Assembly (NCBI GenBank): GCA_036873135.1
Contig: JAPTYO010000003.1
Coordinates: 30,198,763 to 30,262,762 of the forward strand
Direction of reading: 5' to 3'
From: Clarkia xantiana subsp. parviflora
Taxonomy: Eukaryota; Streptophyta; Magnoliopsida; Myrtales; Onagraceae
DNA length: 64,000 nt
Within the stretch, counting starts at the first letter, position 1; every line of letters starts with the position of its first letter. The position numbers and the translations under genes were made by a program. Positions 32,442 through 45,525 of the stretch are shown piece by piece. The notes under the pieces were generated by a model. The model made no database searches, was not told the DNA's origin, and saw only the letters and a list, made by a program, of their open reading frames with translations.

Positions 32442-33365
32442 GTCATGGTCATTCTGCAAAGATGGTGATTCTGGGATTATTCGGTCTTCCACCTGCAAAA
32501 AGGAAAAACCAAATCATATATATATTTTTTAATTAATTACCAATTTTTTTAGCGGAAGTTTTGAGTTCAGATGAATTACTAAATGTACTTTTTTTTTTTT
32601 TTTTTTTTTTTTGCAATTTGTCGTACATTATTTCGACTAATCCGAAATAATTTGGTAACGTGATTTAAACTTATTTAACGAAAAATGAGAAATTGATCTC
32701 ATCGAAAAGATGATTATTGGAACAATTCTCGTATTATGATGGATTTTTTTTAATTTTGGTTATGTGAAGATTTTGTGAATGAGTATTATTCCATCATTTA
32801 GCTCTTTTTTGTTTCTATAATTACGTGCAAATTACATTATCAGTCTCATTTAAATTATACATAATATTTAATAGAATTAACAATTTTTCAATAAGCAAAA
32901 CCGAACTAATAAATTATCAAAAAAAATAACTAACAATTTGTTCGAATGTCAAAATTCAGCTTGTAATTTGATAATTACATTTTTTAAGAATAAATGAAGA
33001 ATCATATATAATTTTTTTACATTTATCAATAAAAATATATGAGTAATACTAATAAGTTTGAAAGTTAAAGTGAAATGTAGAGGAATTGAGAGTGGAAAAA
33101 CTTAAAAATTAGTGGTTGAGTGAGAAAGTCAATTTCATTTAAATGGAAAAAAAAAATCTCCAATTTCCATAATTTGTGTCATTACTAATAAATATTAATA
33201 TCTAGATTTTTTTTTGTCCTTACCATGAAATTTTTTCCCCTTTGCCAGACTTGAAGAGTTCAAGACCATTATCCATTTAATCTAAACATTCCCACCAATT
33301 TACATTTTATTCAATCTATCACTACAAATTTATATTAACAAAAAAAAAAAAGATGTTAGAAATAA

Positions 33366-33898
33366 GGGTTAATAACTAAAAAACTGTCCAAGGTTTACCC
33401 TATGTTAAAATTAGGTGTCTGAAGATTGAAATGTTAAAATGAACTGTCCCAAGTTTCATTTTTGTTAAAATTTGGTGTCTTTGTACGTCTTTTCATCTCC
33501 ATTCAATCATTTTCATCAACCCACCAAGCCAATCATAATGCATCACTCTCTACTTTTCACAAAATCGTCAAATTTCACCTAAAAATTGAATATTAAAAAA
33601 AAAGTTTTTAGAAGAGTGGTGTGGAGCCATTTTCCAAGGACAATAGAGCGAGATTTACTTGTCCGGATGTGACCAACTTTTTAGGTGACGGTCCCGGAAA
33701 GATGACGAGAATGGAATGTGTATGAGAGCTCGAATTTGACAAACGGTTTCGTCGGAATTGACTTCTCTAAAATAATCACGCCGAGACACCAAATTTCAAC
33801 AAAAATGAAACTTGAGACACTTCATTTTAACATTTCAAACTTCAGACACCTAATTTTAACATAGGGTAAACCTTGGACAGTTTTTTAGTCATTAACCC
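33366..33898. mobile_element. MULE-like element, 533 bp, perfect 9-bp target duplication
   Basis: Long inverted repeats (about 110 bp per side) begin GGGTTAATAACTAAAAAACTG and contain ttaaaattaggtgtctgaag and aaatgaaac/gtttcattt. The right end is CAGTTTTTTAGTCATTAACCC. Perfect 9-bp duplication TAGAAATAA at 33357-33365 and 33899-33907. It does not encode a transposase. Its terminal GGGTTAA and layout match the element at 46308-47126, so the two form one family. Confidence 0.9.
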
Positions 33899-34056
33899 TA
33901 GAAATAACTATGCATGAACTGTTGGAAATTTGGAATTAACCAAAATTTATGCCACTGTGTATGTATAACTACTACCAACAAACCACACAATACATCCTTA
34001 TCTCAACATGCAAAATGTAAAAAACATCTAAATTTACACTAAGTTCCCCTTCCAAA

Positions 34057-34251
34057 ATGGTTCATCTCAACATCTTCAAGAAACAGACAGGAGAAGAGTT
34101 AGTTGAAGAGGATCGAGCTCACTTGCCACACAGAGAGGAAAACTGCCTGATATCTGCAATGACCGGAGCTTTTGGACCATATGATGTTGTTTGCATTGCC
34201 ATAGTCATCTCATGGGTTATATACAGTACCATTGCCATGCTCACAACCTAA
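34057..34251 (+). CDS. possible small membrane protein, 64 aa
   Basis: I do not recognise the family. ATG at 34057 opens an acidic/basic soluble half (KKQTGEELVEEDRAHLPHREE) followed by one clear hydrophobic helix at about residues 44-62 (VVCIAIVISWVIYSTIAML). Composition is protein-like and the region is less AT-rich than its surroundings. No introns are needed. It has no neighbour on the same strand. It could be a chance ORF. Confidence 0.4.
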   Translation: MVHLNIFKKQTGEELVEEDRAHLPHREENCLISAMTGAFGPYDVVCIAIVISWVIYSTIAMLTT

Positions 34252-34540
34252 GGGGTTAGAAGAAAGTTCAAATTTTTACATGAATAATATAGAATTTATA
34301 ACTCTAAAAGCAGAAGTATTATCATCATTCGATATAGCAAGCACTTAGCCACTTATTTCAGATTAATCTATCAATCATCAATTACCCAGATGAGAAGTGT
34401 ACTGAGTGGCAAAGTATGTATTTTTTAGCAATTTACACAATCAAGTATCATTAATCAATGTGTAATCACAGGCAAGAAACAGAGTGTAAAGGCTTATTAT
34501 TATTAGAAAGAGTAAGTTTAAAGTGGTAAATTTGTTTTAC

Positions 34541-35420
34541 CTTCTTAGCCTTGTCATCTTTATCAGCTGCAACCTTAATCTTGTGCTTCTCAAGCCCTGC
34601 AATCGTTAATTCGAGGACACTGCAAAAGATCAACTGCTTGAGATGAGAGGTGGGTAAATAAGCAAGGCTCACCATCTTGATAAATATTTCATCGTTATTC
34701 TGTACGTGTCATGCTCTTCTAATGTCATTTGCTGTTATCACGTACCATAATCAAAACCATTTCAGCTCTTGCATTATATAGCAGTAATTCATAATATAGA
34801 ATAGAATGACTGAGAACCACAGATCATAAGCAAATATCCAAGACCAGTAATTAAAGAGATCATCCATAGGCTAACCAATAGGTGAGTAAGACTGCTAAAC
34901 CAGCAAAGATTATCTAGTAAACTTACCTATTGTTTAGATTTTTCAAACTGGGATTTCAGATCAGATTCGCACTATTGACATACATGTTCTTTATTACTAC
35001 TATCTGATTCATCTTTATATTTTGCCAAGTGGATATTGCCAGTCAAGATAGCTTCTAACTTACAAAGCCTTGCTTCAAGCGTACAGTGCTGGAACCAAAA
35101 AGGTTCAAAACTCAACCATGGATTTTCTGAATCAGTTTCCAATGCATGGGCAAAAACTCCACCATGGAAGAGCGATCATCTTAACAATTAGCTATCCTGC
35201 AATTCTCTATCTCAGAACCAACGGTGCCACCAAAGAGCTCCAAATTCAGTTTCAATATCAAGGTTACATTAGGTACACTCACTAATTAATCGAATTACAA
35301 CTAAGTAAAATACGCAATCGGAATCTCACCAGCTTGAGCATGCGCCAATGGCTTAGTCGGAAACTTGGCGGGAGCTGGAGCTGCTTTCTTAGGTTTCTCC
35401 ACCTTGGAAGTTGCTTCCAT
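34541..35420 (-). CDS. partial model of a small Lys-rich gene
   Basis: Two exons with good splice consensus join in frame: 35330-35420 (MEATSKVEKPKKAAPAPAKF..., Ala/Pro/Lys-rich) and 34541-34596 (GLEKHKIKVAADKDDKAKK), linked by GTGAGA...GATTGCAG. The next donor is GTAAAA at 34540; I could not place a following exon. Reading through would add 24 residues and stop at 34466. The G+C and lysine-rich coding bias differ from the flanking AT-rich DNA. The product is small, charged and probably soluble; no family is recognised. The open frame upstream of the ATG may be leader. Confidence 0.45.
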
Positions 35421-35639
35421 GATCTGGTTGGGATCATCGTCAACCAATAGATCGAAGGGATGGCATGGTTGCCATTTCTGCGCGCTTTCTCTTACAGACA
35501 GAGACGCAATTGATTCCACTTCTTCACCAAAAAGCAACCACGAAATTATATACAATTAGCCATCACCGCCGATCGGTCGCATTCCCCAGTGAATTTCCAC
35601 TCCTTCAGTGTGCATAGATTAGAAGAAGATACAGCGTAG

Positions 35640-37790
35640 ACACTAACTACAGCAGTGGGAAAACTCTAGCCAATTTCAGCATAAAGGAAAGTGAGAGTGA
35701 CGAAGCAAGAAACGTGTTCTGCATCCATCTCAGTGTTGGGCCCAGCCCATTTACTCGTCTTCCTTCCTTTTATCTATCAAATCTATATATGTATAATAAT
35801 AATAATATGTAAAATTAAAAGTATAATTCCGAATTTATTATACATTAAATTAGAGAATAACACTTGACAAGATAAAACTGTCAATTTAAATATAATCTAA
35901 AGAATTATAATTCTGCTTTATTAAGTTAAAATATAACATATGACAATATCAGTAAATTTAAGCTTTAAAACGCAACAGAACAAACGATTATTATATTTTT
36001 AATTTTAATCTATACACAAATATGTTTGTTTCCTTTAATTTACTATGGTATATTATTTACTATTAAATATCGCAATTAAAGAGTCGTAACTTTTCTACAG
36101 TATTCTGATTTGCGAACAGTTTTATTAATGTGAAAGTAGATATGAAAACCTTTTATGACACCTGACTGATATCGTATATTTCAAACTGAAGTACACCACT
36201 TTAAAAAATTAATCTACAATAAGATGAATATGCTCTTTTAATATATTAATTTTAAAATAAAAAAATAATAGCTTACGTGAGTAAATGATATTAACCTAAA
36301 TTTTCATATAAGTATAATCATGCACAAAGAGTGAGTCAAATACTACTATTTAAATTTGTAGACGTTCTTATGCCGTTTTCGTATTATTAAACTTTCTTGC
36401 ACAAATAACGATTATTTACATTCAAACATGTTAAAGAAAATTAACGTTATTAAATAATATTATATATTATTTTATGTTTATAATATAAGTATATTAGTAA
36501 TTAATTTGTGCTTTGGTATGTTGCACTGTACATAAATTAGTAATATATGATGTCATATATCATTTAAATGTTTTTATATTTACATTCATATAAAAGAATA
36601 TGCTCGTAAATCAGAGTACTATATAAAAAATTATAAAATTATAAGTATATGATTACGATATTCAAGAGTAAGTAATATTATAATAATATAAATGAAACAA
36701 ATATATTTTGTACGATGATTGAAATCATAAACTATTATTTAATGACTGAGAATATGACGTAGTACCCTCTTTGATTTTGATGCAATTTAAAATTACCGAT
36801 TTTGTCACATATTTTATTTAACTAAATCAATCAAAATGTAACAAAATTATAATTCTTTAGATTTATTTATTTTTATTTACTAAACTAATATATAAAATTT
36901 AATATCCTAATTAGAATCCATAAGAAGTTTTAAGAACATATTTAGCTAAATTTGATCGTTCTAACGTTATCTCCGTTTAAAATTATTATAATTTTTTTAG
37001 TAAATAAAAAAAAAATGAACTAATATTGACAACTATAGATTCATCACGCTACTTAATGTTCAGATTCTTCTACTCATTTACGAACATATCATAGTACATG
37101 CATAAGTCCTATCAACATAACATCAATAACAACCTAGTATAATTTAGACACATATCCATTAGTCACCAACACTCCTCTATTGTAATGTAATTTGAGTACA
37201 CATAAAAAACACACCATCACTAGTACATGTGATAATGAATGGGACAAGAGAAGGGCAAAAAAGGCTAACATCTTTAGCCCACCACTTAAAGAAAAAAGCA
37301 ACACCCTTTCCCAAATATACAACAAACCATATGTAATTTTTTTTATATATAAATGGTGATGAGTTGGTGAGAATCAGAGCTTTGTTTTAATTCTATTTTC
37401 CCAATTATAAAATGCCCCACTAAATTCACATGGGTTTTTTATTAAAGCAATTTTTTTAGATCATACACATGATGCAAATCTTTCCTACACGTATTCTGGT
37501 TGGAGACTTTGTTTGCTACTCGCTTTGTCTCGTCTTATTTGTCTTTTCTTAAACTCCACATTATAGGGTAACACTCTAACTGAATTCGGCAGATCAAACT
37601 TTATGATTTATATATATTTTTTTTTTGGTGAAGATGATTTATATTATTATCATCGATATGATTCAATGATTCATTATTGAAAACTATATACAAAAGATCA
37701 CAATGGGTTTTTGAATCAATCACTAATAGTATAAATCTAAAAAATGTATTTGTACTTAGATGATTAATAAAATAATAATTTTTTTATTAA
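35640..37790. other. AT-rich intergenic, no gene seen
   Basis: About 2.1 kb of strongly AT-rich DNA without a credible ORF. It contains a copy of the dispersed repeat (36081-36225) listed separately. Confidence 0.6.
36081..36225. repeat. copy of a dispersed ~150-bp repeat
   Basis: The order of blocks gagtcgtaactttt / tgtgaaagtagatatgaaaac / tatcgtatatttcaaact / tacaccactttaaaaaattaat recurs, diverged, at 43162-43310 and 58700-58850, and partly at 29780-29850. No ends or target duplications are visible. Confidence 0.6.
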
Positions 37791-39353
37791 TCACGACGGA
37801 CTTGGAAGGCACCCGATTCCCGATACGGCCATTCGTCGGTCGGTTTCGAGTGTGAGGGTTAAGGCCTTTGCCTTACTTGTGTACAACCTCTTCACATTTG
37901 ATCCTTGCTCATGTAGCAACTTAACTAAACTTCTCTTAGCATTAACCCTAAATGGACAATTTGGTGCTGAGAACCCATCTACTAAGTGGAGGTAAGCCTC
38001 TAAGTCATGGCAACATGCCACGTCAGCGTTCGGTTTTAAGTACGGCGACATCTTTGTGTCCACCCTGAGCTCGGTTCCTACGTGAGAGTAGTCCCACAAT
38101 TCCTCAGCTAGTCTAGCATCTTTCAGCCTCTGCTCGACTTGTTCACCTACGAATACCCCAGCACCGGGGACTTGAGTAATCAAATCCTGATTATTTACGA
38201 TTCTCAAGACCTTAACACCGTTCGATTCAACCATGTCTGCGAAAGCGCGGTTTCCAACGCGGGGCCCACCGAACGAGAATACTGCTACATGTGGGACGTC
38301 AGTCACGGATGTGGTTAGCTCATTAGCCACTAGTAGGGCTAGGGCTGCACCGAGGCTGTGGCCTGTAACGGTTATACTTAGGGTTTCACCCTTGTACTGT
38401 TCCATTAGTCTCTTCACTTCATCGACAACGGACTCAGCTAGGCTGGGCACGTTGGCACCTTGAGTTTTAAAAAGGCTTAAAAATCCGCACTCCACTTTCG
38501 ATAACCCCGATGAAGTCGATTCAGTGTTTTTCTCAGGCATCGCGACGAGCTGGGCACGCATATTCTCAGCCCACTCGAGACACGTGGCGGTCCCACGGAG
38601 GGCGATCACAATGTCCCTTCGCCCCATCCGTTGGATCTCCCTCTTGTCATCGCACACGGCAACATACCCCATCCAACTGGACCGCTGAGTCATCCAATCC
38701 AAGTCAGGCGCCACGTCATCGACCCACTTAGGCAGCCCGACGGACGACGTGGCATAGAGGCTCTTGGTAACCTTGTAAGACCGATCCGGCACTGCCACGT
38801 GACGGTGCATGGATGACTCATCCGCTGATGTGGCAGGGTTAGAGTGGAAGGTCTGGTAAGCAGCTTGAACAAGCTCCCCATACCGTACAACCTCCCGCCG
38901 GAGATTCTCATCGAGCGGATCCAGCAGGCCGTCCCAATCACGGCTGCCGTGGTACTCCCGCCACCGGCTGCCGAGGCTGTTCCTCGGAGAATACTCCTCC
39001 GTCCTCGACAGGAGTCGCTGCAGGCGGCGGAGGTGGTTCGGCGACATCTCCGGCTCGGGCTTCGGCTGAGGCCAAATCTGAGACAAGTTCAGACCTTCCA
39101 ACAAACCGACCTTCCTCTTCTTCTCCGGCGAGATCCGAGGTTTCGATTCAACCGAGAGCTGTCTCTCCGCCGGCTTCTGGAGAAGCTTCTCGAGGTTCGA
39201 CAAGTGCTGACGTGTCGAATCGTTGGCCGTCGCTGCCGCCTTCACGGTGAAGCTTCTAGATGGGTTTAATGGCGAAATACGGCATTTGAAGCTGTTCTGT
39301 CTGCTGCTGAACACGTTTGCGTTGCGAGACGGAACCATGATTGAGATCGCCAT
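37791..39353 (-). CDS. PLA1-Igamma: plastid phospholipase A1 (PLA1-I gamma / DAD1-type lipase), 520 aa
   Basis: A class-3 lipase of the plant DAD1-like group, which releases fatty acids from membrane lipids in plastids, in some members feeding jasmonate synthesis. Residues 1-40 are Ser/Arg-rich and lack acids, as in a chloroplast transit peptide. The lipase core begins with the family hallmark [24 protein letters not shown] (about 129-152) and shows [11 protein letters not shown], the nucleophile elbow GHSLGA (331-336, Ser333), FGGPRVGN (361-368), Asp390 in [11 protein letters not shown], and a candidate catalytic His449 in [14 protein letters not shown]. The triad therefore looks complete. 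It is a single exon, as usual for the family, and the length fits (about 515-530 aa in relatives). A CT-rich leader and a TATA box lie upstream. Confidence 0.95.
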   Translation of the reverse strand: MAISIMVPSRNANVFSSRQNSFKCRISPLNPSRSFTVKAAATANDSTRQHLSNLEKLLQKPAERQLSVESKPRISPEKKRKVGLLEGLNLSQIWPQPKPEPEMSPNHLRRLQRLLSRTEEYSPRNSLGSRWREYHGSRDWDGLLDPLDENLRREVVRYGELVQAAYQTFHSNPATSADESSMHRHVAVPDRSYKVTKSLYATSSVGLPKWVDDVAPDLDWMTQRSSWMGYVAVCDDKREIQRMGRRDIVIALRGTATCLEWAENMRAQLVAMPEKNTESTSSGLSKVECGFLSLFKTQGANVPSLAESVVDEVKRLMEQYKGETLSITVTGHSLGAALALLVANELTTSVTDVPHVAVFSFGGPRVGNRAFADMVESNGVKVLRIVNNQDLITQVPGAGVFVGEQVEQRLKDARLAEELWDYSHVGTELRVDTKMSPYLKPNADVACCHDLEAYLHLVDGFSAPNCPFRVNAKRSLVKLLHEQGSNVKRLYTSKAKALTLTLETDRRMAVSGIGCLPSPS

Positions 39354-39449
39354 TGCTCTGATCTAGAGAGAGAAAGAGGAGAGAGAGAGAGAGAAGGTGA
39401 AGAGTATGAACTTGAGATTAGAGTGGGAATGGAACGATCAGCACCCGGT

Positions 39450-39456
39450 TATATAG
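39450..39456 (-). promoter_or_regulatory. TATA box of the lipase gene
   Basis: TATATAA on the minus strand, about 97 bp upstream of the start codon and just before a pure CT-rich leader (plus-strand gagagagaaag at 39365-39400). Confidence 0.6.
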
Positions 39457-40151
39457 TGGAGAAAAAGCATTATTATTTTTTTGGCCAATAAATATAAAAG
39501 TATTATCTTAATTTAATTATTATAAAAAAAAAAAAAACTACTTGAACTGAAAGTTTTACGCGCTAGGTCCTTGTAGTTTTCGTAATTCCTGTGTTGACCT
39601 TATTGGAGTATATATCTGGGAAAAGAGCTAACTTCTTGGACTAATACTCGACATTTTTAAAAGACTATGTGATCAACTAACTTTTTTAAAAAACAAGTCA
39701 AATTCTAATCTTTCTTTTTAATCATAATATATGACTTTTTTTTTAAAGAAAGATATTCTTTCACCAGCTGATAGAAATATAAGTTGCATATAGAAAATGC
39801 ATTTTTATAGTGCCAACACCGTAAATACATTTTTATATGCTTCAACAATATCTAAATCGAAAAATAGTTCTACATTATGACATGTAGTGAAATTAACACT
39901 TTTGAGAATTAAAATTAATGTCAAAGCTATTGGATCTAAGATTGTAGGAATTATTTTTTTATTTAGTACTTTGATTTATGAACTAATTATTTTAGTTATG
40001 TAAAATAAATATGAAGAGCTTTAATATATTTTATAATATACATATATATATTAATGTAACAATTAGTTAATAATATACATATATTATCTAATCAGTATAG
40101 CATACATTTCTATTTAAATCAAATGTCGCACAATGCATAAGCCAATTATTA

Positions 40152-41558
40152 CTAGTAAATTGTTCCTAGTAGCAATGCAATTAGAATTCCAAAAGTGGAT
40201 AGAGCTCCGAGCACACATAATAACAGTGTGACATATACATATACTCTTTCAGCTCTCCCGCAATAATGAAGTTTTTGTACACGTTTCCCGCATCGATAGC
40301 AGAACACTGTTTTGCACCTGCAATTCCAATTTGTAAATATTAAAAAGGATTATACCATTTGAATGTAGCAAATGTGAATCCTAGCTACCGAGTAATACTT
40401 ACTCACGTACGAGAAAGTATTTGTGTGACGTACCACGTCATCAACATTCACGTATAGTGCCAAACGAATAAAAGTGTGACATTTGAAAAAAATTTAAATC
40501 ATTAAAATTTAAATTAATGAAAATTATCCTAATATAAATACAAGTTATAGTTGACACTTTTTGTTTATCGAGATTTTTTTTCCCGATTTTTTTTCTTTAG
40601 AAAAATGTTTAGAGTTTGAGTAATTTTATATTTTAGTTATTTAAAATTTTGAGTAAATTTAGAATTTAGTTAGTTTTAATTTTTTTTTTTTAAAAACTTA
40701 TTAAGTCTAAAATTGGACGAAAATATTGGCTAAAATTGGCTAAATTTGGCCGCCGCTTGAGTAAGGGAGGCCCAACTCTAGACGGCTAAATTCGGTTCAC
40801 CACCAATTTTATGTTTCACCCGACCAACATGTTCGTCCAATTTACCTCTCTAGGGTTTAAATAACCAAACTATTCACTCAATCTAATAATTTGGTTTATA
40901 AAGAAAAAAAACTATTTTATAAGATTTGTTATTATTAATTAATGCAAATCATTTTAATAATAATAATTATGTACCTGCATAGAATTTTGTTGCATCCCTG
41001 GGTACGCTGCACATAATTCTTGCAACCGGGGCACTGCACCCACTTCTCTCTTTCCACAACAAAGATAGCATCATTCTCGTTGACGCTGCAACGGTGATCC
41101 TCGGTCCATGCAGAAAAGCACCGGAAACAAAATTCAATTTTACAGTTTGGACACTTGATTCTGCGAGGTGCAGACGACGGGGGCCGTATCGTAAATTGTT
41201 TAACGCAATCGTCGATGATTAGTTCATTGCATACTAGGTTGGGACAGTAACACCTTTCATGTCCTAACACTGATGATTCACAGAGCAGGTCGCACCATTG
41301 TAGAAACAAATTCGGAGACACAAGCTTTAGGTCCCGACAATGGAGAGCATCGAAATTGATGTCGCAGTTTGCCGACATACACTTTATGGAAGCACGTTTG
41401 AATGTACAAACTGAGATCTCAAGGTAATTTCTTGTGCAGTGCTTACAAAACAGAGGGTGAGTACTGCAGTGCTTGCTGGCCATCACACCTTCGTTATCGG
41501 GTCGATTCTCCATGCATACCGTGCAAAAAAAGGTTAATGAAGAAGAGTTCGCCGCCAT
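40152..41558 (-). CDS. RBR E3 ubiquitin ligase with C-terminal membrane anchor (2 exons, 249 aa)
   Basis: A RING-between-RING ubiquitin ligase. Exons 40975-41558 and 40152-40317 join through GT-AG junctions in phase 2 and give exactly 250 codons. RING1 about 12-65 (CTVCMENRPDNEG...CSTHPLFCKHC...CMSANC); IBR about 84-157 (CYCPNLVC, CPNCKIEFCFRCF, H155, C157); RING2 about 176-214 with CPGCKNYVQRTQGCNKILCRC, where Cys189 in QGCNKI occupies the catalytic thioester position; final CYRCGKRVQKLHYCG. Residues about 221-247 form a transmembrane helix. This small RBR-plus-anchor layout matches the Arabidopsis RSL1/RFA group, known at the plasma membrane or endosomes and involved in ABA receptor turnover; assignment to that role is inference. 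A TATA box lies upstream. Confidence 0.92.
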
Positions 41559-41711
41559 CTGAAGAAAATATTTTGAATTAATGAAATTGCTCTGACTGCT
41601 GTCAGACCTAAAATCTGATCTTGTGGATTTTGAAAGCGCACGGATCCCGAAAAAAAATGTATTATTGATATTGTGGTGTTTTTTTGTCTTTTACATGTAG
41701 AGCTGGACCAC

Positions 41712-41719
41712 TATTTATA
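41712..41719 (-). promoter_or_regulatory. TATA box of the RBR gene
   Basis: TATAAATA on the minus strand, 153 bp upstream of the start codon. Confidence 0.55.
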
Positions 41720-42740
41720 GTAAAACTGGACCTAGTTACAGATAAGATCTTTTAGATATTAAAATAATTAAATAACTTATGGATAAGTTTCTACCGATAA
41801 ATACCTTATATATAATTATCCATAAATAATAGGAGATCATAATTAATATGTTTAGATAATTATCATACATATAAATAATATTATATATATATATATATTT
41901 CGAGTGATATATTTCAATTTATCTGAGATATAAAAAAATATATATTTATTTATTTACTGTAATAAGCACGTGAGCATTTTTTGAACAATTCGTGATTTGA
42001 CACATCCGAAAATTACAAGTCATATGTAATGACGTTACGTCTAGTTCAAAATCGAGTGTTTACAACAGCAACAACTTTGTTATGGTTTGGAGCGGTATTA
42101 ATTTAAATCATCTCAATATAAGATAATTATAAGTTTATTTTTTGGCAACATACGATAATAATAATTAGAACTAAATTATTGGCTGAAGATCTGTTATTCG
42201 TTGGAACGGAAATTAAGCCGAGACGGATCAATGGAGATTGATATTTTACTGCCGAACAAAAGAGGTCTGCTTCAGCGTTTGGAAGTGGAGGTCTTTTAAA
42301 TAAATCTATCTTTAATAGTGTACTAAATACTAATAGATATATAAAATATTTTCTGTATATACTAACAGATATATAAAATACTAAATACTAATAGATATAT
42401 AGAATATTGGTTAATTAATAATATTTTTTAAAAAATAATTATTCTGATTTAGTTTTTGTGTAAAATAAAGAAATTTCTACATAAATTAAAAAAATATTTA
42501 AGAAAATCACTGAAATATAGCTACAGAACACGAAAATGTTTACTGTACTTTATTTTATATATTAATTATAATAAGATATGATAACTATTCATTCTAAATC
42601 GTTCTTTTAATATAGAAAAACAAGATTTTCGTTTATAATTTTGTTTTAATTAATTAGTATATTATTAACTATAAAATTGAGTATATATTATTTAATTTTA
42701 TTGTATGTAACAAATCGTTAGCTTAAAAATAAACATATTA

Positions 42741-43149
42741 GAGCATCCACAATGGTTTTACATAAATTGTATTCTTTAAAGTTGTCACGTAGACATTTAT
42801 GTACACTTTAAGTAATACGTAAATTTAAGACACACGTAAAAAATATTTTATCTGCAATCGTATTACTTAAACATATTCCTTAAATATATTTAAATTTTCC
42901 AACAACCACCAATAAGATATTAACATTAATTATAAAATGAATTAATTTATAATAAAAAATTGGTTACGTAATACATAGTGCATTACTTAAATTTAAGGAA
43001 TGCTTTATGTAAAAACATAAATTTACGTGTGGGTCCCATATTTAAGAAATGCTATGTAAAACCACTGTAGATAGTTTTTATTGCTTTACTTAAATAAACA
43101 TGTAGGACCCACGTTACGTAATCTTTACGTAATACCATTGTGGATGCTC
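42741..43149. mobile_element. Tourist-like (PIF/Harbinger) MITE, 409 bp
   Basis: Terminal inverted repeats GAGCATCCACAATGGT / ACCATTGTGGATGCTC with TTA duplicated on both sides (42738-42740, 43150-43152). No ORF. It appears to have landed inside or beside a copy of the dispersed repeat that resumes at 43155. Confidence 0.95.
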
Positions 43150-43161
43150 TTAGTGATTAAA

Positions 43162-43310
43162 GAGTCGTAACTTTTTATACAACACCCTAAATTAATATTT
43201 TTTTTTTAAATGTCAAATAAATGTGAAGACTTTTTTAGTGGCATATAATATCATAGTATATTTCCAACTCACATACACCACTTCAAAAAATTAATAGTTA
43301 ATAGAAATTG
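43162..43310. repeat. dispersed ~150-bp repeat, second copy
   Basis: The same block order as 36081-36225 (gagtcgtaactttt, atgtgaagac, tatcatagtatatttccaactc, tacaccacttcaaaaaattaat), directly abutting the Tourist-like MITE. Confidence 0.6.
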
Positions 43311-45483
43311 CATATATTCATATAATATATTAATTAATTTAAAATATTTATCTTAGCAAAATTATGCACAAAATGCGGGTTAATGATTAGTGTATACATA
43401 TAGTTTACGTACTAAAGTGGAAACATAGAGTTTGTAAAATTAATTAAAAATATATCACCTCCTCGAACTAAATAAATATTAACTGGTAAAAAAAACTAAA
43501 TAAATATTAATACATGAAAAATTAAAATGTGTTTTGATTGATTAAAAAAGTCTTTAAAATATAATTATAAAATAAAGAAGAATGAACTTTGTAATTATTT
43601 TTCAAAAATTATAAAGACACAGTTAATTAAATTATTAATTGCAAATGAAATTTGTCTTCATCGAAATTGGTTTACTCTTATTGGCTTAAGCTGTAGTGGA
43701 CGGTGACCGGTGAATATTACAAGAGCAACAACTTTTATTGTTTATAGTTATATTAATAAGGTATTGTCATACCTAAAATCTAATCTAATGCGATTACGTT
43801 TTGAAAACATTGAATTTTAAAATAGTCACTACTAATTAATTATTAGGCTATATAGAAACCTACATTTCCTAGGGAATAACGAGTTAAAAACCTAGGTATC
43901 AAATTAGTCTATGATCAGAAATTCGAGTTCGGGTGTTCTATTACGGATTAAAAATATAATTTTTAACTACGCCATTTCGGTAATCAATTCATTTAACTTG
44001 CCAATTTTATGTTTAATCAATTATAAATCGATTCTAATCACGAATGACAATAAAATGTAATAACATTAACGGTTATCATATATAGTTAAATCGACACAAA
44101 TTAATTAAGTAATCTAAACTAATAAAAATTCAAACTATTTACGTCAAATTAAATATAATAATATAACATAAATAAAAATAATAAAATAAAATAAACAATG
44201 ATGCAAACATGTAATTAGTATCATATGCATTTAGTTTAATTAAAAATCAACTTAATTATCCTAATATAATAATAATAAACCAACATATAATTTGATTCAA
44301 CGTTGATAATAAATATATATACATCCATTTTTAGACGCGCGTAGAAATCTTGAATCTAGGGTACATATTTGTCAGAGTTAGACGTCATTTATTTATTCCA
44401 TATGACAGGAATTAATTATAAATTAAAATTGCTGAATTATGATAAATATAAATGTATTCAGCAAATTTATTATCCAAAGACTTCAGGGCACGGCGTTGTA
44501 CGGACCAATATATTAGATCAATATATATATAGTGGTAAAGACTAAAGACTATATTATATATATATGCCCTAAGTCTATAGGAGTACATTAAATTAGAAAA
44601 TAGTTAATGAAGTCGTCCAATGAATAATAATATGGCGCGTTGTTCTAATAATGTGGACGAATATTTTCTCCATTACATGTAGATCGTGTGTCGCACTAAC
44701 TAAATGACCAAAAATGGACCCCTATAGTGAGTAGTTGACATTTCAGAATTTCAATTATAACTCTAAATAACGGTTGTTATTGGAACTCGACTCACGTACG
44801 AACCCGGCATGTCAAAAAAATTCGAATCGTATCAACATTAGATTCATATCAAAGCTGTAAATAATGTTGGAAAACGTGTTAATAACATTATAAATTTTTG
44901 GGGGTGAATGATAAATTGATGTTCTTAATGCGTTTAGTCAGTGTAGTCCCGACTTCATCTTGATTTGTTGAATCTGACGTATTAATAGTCTGTAACGGCT
45001 TCATGAAGACGTCTCATTTGTATTTATTACGGTGTCATTAATACATACTTTAATCCTCTTATAAATAGAGAAGTTGTATTCTTTATTTGATATGTATAAT
45101 TTCGTTCTTTCTTTCTCTTTTGCAAGAATCTTCATCTTTTTAGGTCGAGTTCGACCATAAGTCCTGATCTGGTGGAGTTCAGGTAAAATTTTGTTCGACT
45201 GGTGTGGGCTTCGTGCTATCTCGCCACTAGAATACGATTTTATCCTGGAAGACAATCGCTCGTGGTTATCCGCTAGCACAACTAATATGTCGGTGAAGGG
45301 GCGTAATTGTCTTAAGGAGAATATAATCAGCACATAACTCGATAAAAATTCAAAAATTAATTCATTCAGATAAAAAAATCTCATTTTGAAAATTCTCTTT
45401 TTACGTGCTAATATTTCCGACCAATAGTAGAGTTTTACTTAGACTCAAGTTCAAACCCTATCAATATTATTGTAATTTTTTTA

Positions 45484-45525
<42 letters not shown>

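Noticed and set aside
32442..32498. 19-residue N-terminal extension of the PPR protein
   Set aside because: The extension begins at TTG, not ATG. The Met at 32441 gives a targeting-like leader and the expected length.
30477..32498. Plus-strand ORFs opposite the PPR, SUVH and lipase genes
   Set aside because: Shadows of well-supported coding regions on the other strand.
45001..45384. 127-codon minus-strand ORF
   Set aside because: No recognised domain; lies over a possible old LTR fragment with its TATA box on the other strand.
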